Shown here: one piece after another, positions 55,001 through 61,367 of the stretch
How positions within the stretch are numbered: position 1 is the first letter of the stretch
Layout of the letters: each line of letters begins with the position of its first letter
Assembly (NCBI GenBank): GCA_963749035.1
Contig: CAVVKW010000002.1
Span: 1,129,550-1,193,549 of the forward strand
Source of the DNA: CAVVKW01 sp963749035
GTDB lineage: Bacteria > Verrucomicrobiota > Verrucomicrobiia > Chthoniobacterales > JAATET01
DNA length: 64,000 bases
Reading direction: 5' to 3'
Position numbers and translations under genes: made by a program
Notes under the pieces: model-generated
The model's input: the letters and a program-made list of their open reading frames with translations, nothing else
Databases searched by the model: none
Told to the model about the DNA's origin: nothing

Positions 55001-57895
55001 ATTGTGATCGACGGAGTTTTGCGAAGCTCCTCTCCCGGTGCTTTGAGCGGAACGACGCAGAAATTCTACGACGCGGCCGGGCGGTTGAAACGCGAGATTG
55101 ACCCGAGGACCCAGGCCGAAACTATTTACGAATATGAATCGGTGTTTGGGAACATTGAGAGCGTCACGAGCGGGAACCGATCGACCGAATACGATTACTA
55201 TCCTGCCGCTCACGTGAATGCTGGTCTCGTCGAGGTCGAGGACAGCAATGGGATGATTCGCTCGTTGGAATATAATTCCAGAGGTCAGCAAACACTTGTG
55301 TCGGGCTCAGTCTACCCAGTCCGCTACGACTACAACGACTACGGTGAATTGACCGAGATGCAGACGTATCAAAATGGTCTTTCAGGTGCTGCCTCGGTGA
55401 CGGAGTGGGTCCGGCAACCAGCTACCGGATTGGTCACCAAGAAGATCGACGATGCCGACCACGAGGTGATATACACCTACTACGCCTCAAGTCTCCTCCA
55501 CACGAGACAATGGGCGCGGAATGTTTTGACGACCTACACATACGATGAGACGGGCGGGTTGGAATCTACCGACTACAGTGACTCGACGCCAGACGTGGTT
55601 TACGGGCTGGACCGACTGAACCGTCGAACTCAGGACACTTACGGAGGGACTGTCGTCTCGCGCTCCTTCATTGGCACGACCTCGGGAATTGCTTCTGAAA
55701 GCTACGTTACAAGCGACAAGTCAGTCCAAGTGATCGTTGGCCTCGATGCGGTCGGGCGTCGTGATTCAGTGACGGCAAGCCTGACGCCCTCCGGTTCACC
55801 GCAAGTGAACCTGTCGACCAAAAATTACGTTTACGATACGGCGGGACGAATCTGGAAGATCGACAACGGAGCTGGCGGCGTGCAGGTCGAATACGGACAC
55901 TTTCCTCAGAGTCACCTGATTGAGACCACGACGACCCGACTAAGCGGAGCGTTGGTTACGTCAACGACCCGGGAGGTCAACAGTTTCGACGAGACAACGT
56001 CGATTCAAACGCAAGGCGCTGCAAATAATCTCCTGCAGGATATCGATTACATGATTAATACCAAAGGCCAGCGCGATCGACGGAGTGAGAGCGACGGCAG
56101 CTATTGGGATTACGACTACAACGCCAAGGGTGAGGTCGAGAGGGGTGAAAAATTTGCCCAAAGCTTATCGGCCATTCCGGGGACGGAATTTTCCTACACC
56201 TTCGATTCGATCGGAAATCGACTCACCAGCAGCCAGGCGGATGCAACAACGGTCTATTCCCGGAATAGTCTCAATCAACTCGGGTCGGTGACCACACCTG
56301 GCGTGGCGCAGATCCTCGGTCGGGCGGATGAAGATGCCGTCGTCACGGTGAACGGAGAGGCGGCGATTCGGGAGGGCGCCTCGTTTCACGCGGAAATCGA
56401 TGTGGACAACAGTCAATCGGCAGCATTGAGCGACATTGTCGTTACCGCGACGAAAGCCTCGGCGGGACCTTCAGGCGCGGACGTAATCGACCAAGTCACC
56501 GGGAAACTCTTTACCCCTCAGGCAACGCAGTCACGCTCTCACGACGAGGACGGCAACCTAACGAGCGACGGTCGGTGGGACTACTCCTGGAACGCGGAAA
56601 ATCGTCTGATCGGCATGTCGAGCACCTCGGCTGTTGAGAGTCCCACGACGATCTCATTCACCTACGATCAGCAAGGTCGTCGGCGCTCGAAAACGGTGCA
56701 GACTGACGAGGGTGGGGTCGTGTCGGTACAGAAGACCCATTTTGGCTGGGATGAATGGACGATGATCGGCGAATGGGTCGAAACGCCAACCGGGCCAGAA
56801 GATCTGAAGAGCTACCTTTGGGGGCTCGATGTGTCTGGGTCAGAATCAGGCGCAGGCGGGGTCGGTGGTCTGCTGGCAATCTCTAAGGGTGGCACCACGG
56901 TCATCCCATTGGCAGATGCATCCGGAAATATTGGCAAGCTTGTAGACGCTGCATCCGGGTCGATATTGGCTTCCGTCGAGTACGGTCCATTCGGAGAGGT
57001 AATCGGCGATGTCAATTCAAGTAATCCTTTCTGGTTCAGTTCGAAATACCGGGACCGAGAAACGGAGTTATCGTATTACGGATATCGTTATTATGACTCC
57101 GTTAACGGAAGGTGGCTCAACCGCGATCCCATTGAGGAGGAGGGCGGAGTGAACCTTTATGGGTTCGTTGGGAATGATTCCGTCGATTTGATCGATCCAG
57201 ACGGTAGAATGCCACAGTTGAAGATACGCGGTCGCAAGCAGCGGGCGCCGAACGGTCGCACCCATGGCCAAATTCTTCGAGAAGCGATTAAAGTCGCTCG
57301 CCGTATTGCTCGAGAAGGCCATGATGCGGTATCTCGACTCGATCTGAAGGAAGCTCGAAGAAATACCCGATACTTGCGGTGGTTCGGGAAACCAACCCCA
57401 AATCTGCTGCAAAAAGTGCAACGTGGTTTTGCAAAGGTCCTGAGTGCGCTGTCTCACGAAAAAATCAAATTTGATACAACCGGTGATCCTAGTCCGGGTT
57501 CGAATTCGGTCGCAGCCACCACGAATATCCCTTCTCCACGACGATTCGGGAACGGACCGAAGAGTCCAATCTTGATTTACGACGGATTCTGGAATTTGCC
57601 CTTCTTAACTCGGGACGGCACTGATTCTCAGGTAGCGACCGTATTGCACGAGATGTTTCACAATCGAACTCAATATATTGGGCTACAAGGCCGAAACGAA
57701 GCGTATGATTTTGACGACCTGATTTGGTTGGCTCGAAATCGACCGGACCGAGCATCGCTGAACGCATCAAATTATGAAGCCTACGCGCTGGTCGGCAATG
57801 GAGGTGTCGCGTCAGGCCTTTTCGATGGCGAGGGAGGGCGAACCTACCAATTTGGCGCAGCACTAAGTGCTTCTAGAAATCACTGCGGCAAATAG
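52022..57895 (+). CDS. Exported RHS-repeat protein with C-terminal M35-type metallopeptidase domain
   Basis: A 1957-residue protein with a Sec signal peptide (SLATLLLCHILLIGSAIA). Residues about 60-170 hold an acidic beta domain, then a long RHS/YD-repeat shell fills most of the length (for example YDAQGRVLQKV, YDTAGRIWKID). The shell closes with the conserved RHS core end: YYGYRYYDSVNGRWLNRDPI and NLYGFVGNDSVDLIDPDG at about 1702-1728. The remaining 230 residues look like a polymorphic tip, with VLHEMFHNRTQY (HEMFH at 1876-1880) and, 38 residues on, ARNRPDRASLNASNYEAYA. That pair fits M35/Lys-MEP metallopeptidases, although the third ligand (usually Asp in GTxxD) is not obvious. The downstream gene starts one base after the stop. 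By analogy with RHS toxins the tip is probably the effector. Confidence 0.9.
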   Translation: MNLRSLATLLLCHILLIGSAIAGGGGLDLEALVDFTIAPDDDESLTVESEDGEESGCPVKVSITVEGEVEANGGTEGFFDEVVLTVNDTDHTLFAGDDSGEENWSTDDPFNGVTKQESVEVTLEAGDEVGLKYLTRNDYWNDGFGAKIVSVEPVTDDCETSCEAGGGEPQNGCVSLRLLLGSSDDDEASAGNLLIEEETPTADLATPNAIRLASGLYGRTRANRSLVAGQTPEMVVFDQNGDLWDVTSTGSVIRQVLVPDALVDIVTLSATKYEVRFYRRSEVGPRGGNGLYTLNGNAQIYEKWTIENPDVSGQTVDQLKITNERGARVREFLYEWIPGNGAWTLTKGTGAEAIVLERIKTVLNATDSDNRLVTKNALGDVAFVRGKVKRQFSFGDFVIESYRGSGSDRSTTTYEYWPDGSGANTGKLRRVTSPSGRWVYFHLYDAQGRVLQKVAQLKDAPYTGTWPDSVNKAFSYTYTESSVAALKIKRVETVVSIEGVIASREWVHRHLPQDQRNWPGNALPAPAYTIRSIATDPTTTNFSAASNSKTTTYFYPKGSTSPGRANEVSRILRPDGQIEVLQYLAQAGGATLEKHWIGVANAGATAVVDGIREESLINRFGQRISYAEFDVSSGVQLVGHTASVVDERGRPTTIDYIDGTQVTRVYSCCGLESETGRTGMRTEYGYDIHGRKEREETWAGTQLLSYIDYDLDAAGNVLSSSWGEPGGLGIPESSSIYDSQGRITYRKRDGIETSFDYENDGRRVVETQPGEIEVVTNYFYDGRIKSREGASIVNEYYTYGVETSAGPQQGYEWTEVHYAAPTSPRYERKIFNHLGRTATLLKPAFTGVSTQTFTYDGGDRMVRRSETGYADYLTIYDPRGREIRSGYDVNADGDLTPASDDEYVATDRNFVQQMGGTFEKELRQTYIVEGSGHATTISETARRITGLTLALNSETIASDGLGSERTIRESIDPATRTVTRTTTRSGSTETATDIVIDGVLRSSSPGALSGTTQKFYDAAGRLKREIDPRTQAETIYEYESVFGNIESVTSGNRSTEYDYYPAAHVNAGLVEVEDSNGMIRSLEYNSRGQQTLVSGSVYPVRYDYNDYGELTEMQTYQNGLSGAASVTEWVRQPATGLVTKKIDDADHEVIYTYYASSLLHTRQWARNVLTTYTYDETGGLESTDYSDSTPDVVYGLDRLNRRTQDTYGGTVVSRSFIGTTSGIASESYVTSDKSVQVIVGLDAVGRRDSVTASLTPSGSPQVNLSTKNYVYDTAGRIWKIDNGAGGVQVEYGHFPQSHLIETTTTRLSGALVTSTTREVNSFDETTSIQTQGAANNLLQDIDYMINTKGQRDRRSESDGSYWDYDYNAKGEVERGEKFAQSLSAIPGTEFSYTFDSIGNRLTSSQADATTVYSRNSLNQLGSVTTPGVAQILGRADEDAVVTVNGEAAIREGASFHAEIDVDNSQSAALSDIVVTATKASAGPSGADVIDQVTGKLFTPQATQSRSHDEDGNLTSDGRWDYSWNAENRLIGMSSTSAVESPTTISFTYDQQGRRRSKTVQTDEGGVVSVQKTHFGWDEWTMIGEWVETPTGPEDLKSYLWGLDVSGSESGAGGVGGLLAISKGGTTVIPLADASGNIGKLVDAASGSILASVEYGPFGEVIGDVNSSNPFWFSSKYRDRETELSYYGYRYYDSVNGRWLNRDPIEEEGGVNLYGFVGNDSVDLIDPDGRMPQLKIRGRKQRAPNGRTHGQILREAIKVARRIAREGHDAVSRLDLKEARRNTRYLRWFGKPTPNLLQKVQRGFAKVLSALSHEKIKFDTTGDPSPGSNSVAATTNIPSPRRFGNGPKSPILIYDGFWNLPFLTRDGTDSQVATVLHEMFHNRTQYIGLQGRNEAYDFDDLIWLARNRPDRASLNASNYEAYALVGNGGVASGLFDGEGGRTYQFGAALSASRNHCGK

Positions 57896-57896
57896 A

Positions 57897-58358
57897 ATGT
57901 CAAATCAATCCATGAGACCGAAGTTCATTATGCATAAAACCCGTAATTTGGTTCTTGTAAGACAACTGTCCTTAATTTTTTTGACGTCGGTTGTTCCCAG
58001 TTTGAGTTTCGCCTCGACGTTGTCAACTCGAAATGATCAAGCCGCTAACGAAGCTCGCATTCGTGAGACGCTTGTCACGCTAAAAAATATCCGGAACTTT
58101 CGGGATAAGCGTCAACCGACGGTTTTTCTCGCTAAAAAGCTCGCTAGACTCGACCCGTCGAATTCCATCAACTATTACAAAATCGCGTCTGTGAAACTCG
58201 GCCCGGTTATTTTTTCGAAAAGTGGGATTCTGCTTGAGACTCAGATTGGACGGATTCTCGATAGAGCCGCGAGGAAAGGCGAAATCTCCAATCGACGGCT
58301 CTTCAAAATTAAATTTAAAATCAAACGTATCCGCGAGAGAACTTTGATAACTGATTAA
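57897..58358 (+). CDS. Small exported protein downstream of the RHS gene (candidate immunity protein)
   Basis: The ATG at 57897 comes one base after the RHS stop, with other ATGs at 57912 and 57930. A hydrophobic signal (VRQLSLIFLTSVVPSLSFAS) suggests secretion or envelope localisation. The mature part of about 100 residues is basic and helical (RETLVTLKNIRNFRDKRQPT; LFKIKFKIKRIRER). The segment is low in GC, unlike the rest of the window. Its position right after a toxin-like tip fits an immunity protein, which for an exported metallopeptidase would have to act outside the cytoplasm. No known immunity family is recognised. Confidence 0.6.
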   Translation: MSNQSMRPKFIMHKTRNLVLVRQLSLIFLTSVVPSLSFASTLSTRNDQAANEARIRETLVTLKNIRNFRDKRQPTVFLAKKLARLDPSNSINYYKIASVKLGPVIFSKSGILLETQIGRILDRAARKGEISNRRLFKIKFKIKRIRERTLITD

Positions 58359-58363
58359 TACGT

Positions 58364-58383
58364 GGTATGAACCGAGGACATAG
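58364..58383 (+). repeat. 20-bp repeat GGTATGAACCGAGGA, copy 1
   Basis: The same 15-bp core is followed by CATAG here and AATAG at 61273-61292, a single mismatch in 20 bp. The two copies bracket the RAYT gene and the exported-protein gene. They may be ends of a mobile unit or scattered repeat remnants. Confidence 0.6.
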
Positions 58384-58546
58384 GAGACAGTTAAGGGTTG
58401 TAAATTCCGTGCAAACCGAGTCACCGATGGAACAAAAATAGAGGTTTGTAAGCCTGCTGACGAGCAATCGCGTTACGATGGTGGAATCGTGCGAGAGAGC
58501 TTCGGCATATCGCGCAGGGGAAACTAGGGGTCAGGGAAACAAGGGG

Positions 58547-58687
58547 CAGTGTGCAAAAACGAATTGGGGAAACTAGGGGGAAACTAGGGGGAAACTAGGG
58601 GGAAACTAGGGGGAAACTAGGGGGAAACTAGGGGGAAACTAGGGGGAAACTAGGGGAAACTAGGGGTCAGTGTGCAAAAACGAATTG
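58547..58687. repeat. 20-bp direct repeats flanking the G-rich array
   Basis: CAGTGTGCAAAAACGAATTG occurs at 58547-58566 and again at 58668-58687, 121 bp apart, framing the tandem units. A further copy of GGGGAAACTAGGGGTCAG is at 58517-58534, the same as 58653-58670, so the whole block has been partly duplicated. This is the upstream region of the transposase gene. Confidence 0.9.
58566..58662. repeat. Tandem array of a G-rich 11-bp unit (GGGGGAAACTA)
   Basis: Seven perfect 11-bp units run from 58576 to 58652, flanked on each side by one unit missing a G (58566-58575 and 58653-58662). The array lies between two identical 20-bp repeats, CAGTGTGCAAAAACGAATTG, at 58547 and 58668. Runs of five G every 11 bp make a G-quadruplex likely on this strand. 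The array is 58 bp upstream of the RAYT start codon. Confidence 0.95.
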
Positions 58688-58720
58688 AGTTGATGGGGTT
58701 TGGGCGGTAGTTTTCACCGA

Positions 58721-59776
58721 ATGGCGAGGAGTCTACGCGTGGAGTATGCGGGAGCGTATTACCACGTGATGGCACGAGGGAATCGGCGAAAGAACATCTT
58801 CGAGGACGATGACGATCGGCGCTTCTTTCTTCAGGTGCTCGGGGAGGTCTGTGGTCGGACGGGATGGCGAGTTCACGCGTGGGTGTTGATGGGTAACCAT
58901 TACCATTTGCTGATTGAAACGCCGGCAGCCAATCTGGTCGAAGGGATGAAGTGGGTTCAGAATACCTACACGCGGCGCTTCAACGTCCGACGCCGCGCCT
59001 GGGGGCGGGTCTTCGGAGATCGGTATAAGGCCGTGGTCGTGGAAGGCGATGCTCCGGACTACTATCGGCGGGTGGTTGAATACATTCACCTCAACCCGGT
59101 TAGGGCGAGACTGGTGGACGTGCACCAGGGAGGTTCGATTTTGGACTACGCGTGGAGCAGCGTCGCGGGCGGCTATGCGTTGGCGCCGGATCGAAGGGCG
59201 CACTGGCTCGCAGCGGCAGAAGGGCTCAGGCGCTTAGATTACGAAGATTCCGTAGCGGGCCGTCGACGGATGGTTGAAGAATTGGATCGACGAGCGAAAG
59301 CGGAGCGCGATGAGAGCGGTATCGTCCCGCTGCCCGAGAACTTCGATGCGAGAATGAGTCATCTGCGTCGGGGGTGGTACTGGGGCAGCGAGGCGTTCGC
59401 TGAGAAAATGCGGGGTCTACTGAAGTCGAAAACGGCGGCCTCGCGATCGCGGGCATACCGAGGTTCGCCCGAGCGGCAGGCGCATAACCTGCAGCGGGCC
59501 GAAGAGCTCGTGACCGAAGGGTTGCGAATGGCGAACTTGGAAGAGGGCGATCTTGCTACTCTCCCCGGCGGCGATCACCGGAGACTGGAAATCGCGCGAG
59601 CCGTGCGGAGTCACACGACCGTGTCACTGGGTTGGATAGCAGCTCGCCTAAAGATGAAGAGTGCTGCAAACGTCGGGCAGCAGCTTCGGACGGAGAAACT
59701 GGGGGCGGCGCACCGGCGGGCAATAGTGGCCATCGCAGGAGAGCTTAATTGTCTGGATGAAAAGTCGGAAGGTTGA
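58721..59776 (+). CDS. REP-associated tyrosine transposase (RAYT, Y1/HUH family)
   Basis: A 351-residue single-strand transposase-like protein. MARSLRVEYAGAYYHVMARG is the usual opening, with LMGNHYHLLIE the HUH metal motif and NTYTRRFNVRRRAWGRVFG the conserved following block. The catalytic Tyr is expected in the VEYIHLNPVRARL helix. The C-terminal 150 residues resemble DnaA/Xre-like DNA-binding extensions seen in long RAYTs. It probably acts on the palindromic/G-rich DNA just upstream. Two degenerate relatives are at 60617 and 63796. The gene itself is intact. Confidence 0.93.
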   Translation: MARSLRVEYAGAYYHVMARGNRRKNIFEDDDDRRFFLQVLGEVCGRTGWRVHAWVLMGNHYHLLIETPAANLVEGMKWVQNTYTRRFNVRRRAWGRVFGDRYKAVVVEGDAPDYYRRVVEYIHLNPVRARLVDVHQGGSILDYAWSSVAGGYALAPDRRAHWLAAAEGLRRLDYEDSVAGRRRMVEELDRRAKAERDESGIVPLPENFDARMSHLRRGWYWGSEAFAEKMRGLLKSKTAASRSRAYRGSPERQAHNLQRAEELVTEGLRMANLEEGDLATLPGGDHRRLEIARAVRSHTTVSLGWIAARLKMKSAANVGQQLRTEKLGAAHRRAIVAIAGELNCLDEKSEG

Positions 59777-59833
59777 TAGAGTTAAGCCGTTACCAATACG
59801 CTTGTCCATCTTACGAAAACTCTAGATTCAACT

Positions 59834-60517
59834 ATGAAGATTCTCTGCTCATCCATCTGCGTTCTCTCGCTTCTGACTGTCTCAGCTTCAGCACAAGTTG
59901 TCGGGGGAACAGAACTGGAAATTGGTTCCACTGGCACTAACCAAGTCGCCGATACCTTGTTATCGCCGTCCGGTGCGATCGGTGACGATAACTCAGTCGA
60001 TGCAGGCCATTCGATTGCTGTTGGACGGTATAATGTTTTAGGGAATCAAACTTCGAACGGATACTCCCTCGCTGCTTTCGGGAAACAAAACACGATGGGC
60101 GGCTCCTACTCGCTGACGGTAGGATATTTAAACGAAAGTCATGGGAAATACAGTGCGATCATTGGGAGGGAGAACGTTATTTCGCATGATCCGGTCAGCG
60201 GCGATGCGGCGCAGTCCGCTCTGGTTGTGGGTGGGGGGAACGTCAATGACCATGCGCGTTATTCAATCATAGTGGGGACCGGCAACGTCGCTTCCCAAGC
60301 GCACAGAACTGCGTTGTTCGGACAGGGACTCATCAGCAATTGGGATAAAGCGACAATCGTTGGCGAATACAACGACTCTACCGTGGCACAGGAGCTGCGA
60401 TTTGCCGTCGGAGTCGGCGCTGACGAGAACAATCGGAACAATGCCTTTGAAGTTCACTCCGACGGAACAATTCTGATGATCCCTCAGGGTGACATCAGCA
60501 TGGGAGAGTTTGAATAA
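59834..60517 (+). CDS. Exported beta-roll protein with YadA-like head repeats and GDISMGEF tail
   Basis: A 227-residue protein with a signal peptide (SSICVLSLLTVSASAQ). Repeats in the YadA-head style follow (SIAVGRYNVLGNQTSNGYS; SLTVGYLNESHGKYSAIIGR; SIIVGTGNVASQAHRTALFG), which form left-handed beta-rolls in trimeric adhesins. Its end, QGDISMGEFE, is nearly the same as the tail of the protein at 61368-63383. A coiled-coil stalk and membrane anchor are lacking, so it is not a classical autotransporter. The tail may be a sorting or attachment signal. Confidence 0.72.
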   Translation: MKILCSSICVLSLLTVSASAQVVGGTELEIGSTGTNQVADTLLSPSGAIGDDNSVDAGHSIAVGRYNVLGNQTSNGYSLAAFGKQNTMGGSYSLTVGYLNESHGKYSAIIGRENVISHDPVSGDAAQSALVVGGGNVNDHARYSIIVGTGNVASQAHRTALFGQGLISNWDKATIVGEYNDSTVAQELRFAVGVGADENNRNNAFEVHSDGTILMIPQGDISMGEFE

Positions 60518-60563
60518 GAACCTCTGGTTGGTGAGCTGAAGCAAAGCTGATGGTAGTGAAATG

Positions 60564-60694
60564 GGGTCAGTCGATCATTCTTGACTGAAATGGGGTGAGT
60601 TTTGAGAGTTAATTCGATGGCGAGGCAGGTTCGGATTGAATATGAGGGGGCGTTTTATCACGTCATGGCGAGGGGGATCGACGTGAGGCCATCG
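60564..60694 (+). repeat. 131-bp RAYT-leader repeat, copy 1
   Basis: Bases 60564-60694 match 63742-63874 apart from a few substitutions and two indels. The repeat covers an intergenic leader (GGGTCAGTCGATCATTCTTG) plus the first 26 codons of a RAYT gene. The two copies bracket 3 kb of exported-protein gene and transposase remnants. Confidence 0.88.
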
Positions 60695-60955
60695 TGAGGA
60701 GCGAGAAAGATCGTTCGGATTTTGTGGAGACGATGGGACGGGCGTGTGAGCGGACCGGGTGGCGGGTGCACGGTTGGGTATTGATGACGAACCATTACCA
60801 TTGGCTGATCGAGGCGCCGCGAGCGAACCTGGTGGATGGGATGCGGTGGTTTCAAAACACCTACACCCGCAGGTTCAACGTTCGCAATGGCCAGTGGGGA
60901 CACGTGTTTGGCGGCCGCTACAAGGCAGTGGTGTTGGATGCGTGGGAGGAAAATG
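60617..60955 (+). pseudogene. Broken RAYT transposase
   Basis: The frame starts MARQVRIEYEGAFYHVMARG, then a one-base deletion near 60675 changes the frame and gives an early stop. The rest continues in another frame with WRVHGWVLMTNHYHWLIEAP, TNHYHWL being the HUH motif, and ends abruptly near 60955 against a fragment of another transposase. The catalytic Tyr half is lost. It is a paralogue of the intact RAYT at 58721, not an exact copy. Confidence 0.9.
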
Positions 60956-60964
60956 GTTTTTCGT

Positions 60965-61144
60965 CGACGGTGGATACTGCTTGTCCCCGGTCCCCCTTTT
61001 GTTGATCCGCGCTCTGCTCAAGTCGAGCTGCCCCACCGCATCCATGATCAAGTGCACCAAATGACCTTCCGGAACCCATTCCCGAACATCCTGCGGCAGT
61101 AACAATGGAGTGTCGCTGTCCACATTGACGAACCTCGCTTTCAT
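60965..61144 (-). pseudogene. N-terminal fragment of an IS1182-type transposase
   Basis: The minus strand reads MKARFVNVDSDTPLLLPQDV and continues EWVPEGHLVHLIMDAVGQLD to RGTGDKQYPPS, the usual opening of IS1182-like DDE transposases. Homology ends exactly at the RAYT fragment on the other side; all catalytic residues are missing. No terminal inverted repeat is left. Confidence 0.82.
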
Positions 61145-61272
61145 TTCTCTTTCTTTATCACTGTCGGCAAGTCCGACAGGCTGCTAGGAACAGCTCAAGT
61201 TAGGTAGTCTGGTAAGCGCAGTGGCGAAGGAAGCTGGCGCAATGGCTGCAGGAAAATAGGTCGTCGATATGA

Positions 61273-61292
61273 GGTATGAACCGAGGAAATAG
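61273..61292 (+). repeat. 20-bp repeat GGTATGAACCGAGGA, copy 2
   Basis: Same 15-bp core as 58364-58378, then AATAG in place of CATAG. It lies in a 224-bp non-coding stretch before the golvesin-domain gene end. Confidence 0.6.
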
Positions 61293-61367
61293 ACCGAGTA
61301 AGAGGATCAGCGGAATTTACGTTTCGCGCTTTCTCACACGGCGCTGCCGAAATCTGAAAGATTTAGC

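Noticed and set aside
58566..58662. CRISPR or coding repeat
   Set aside because: An 11-bp tandem unit without spacers is a simple satellite; no frame across it has coding character.
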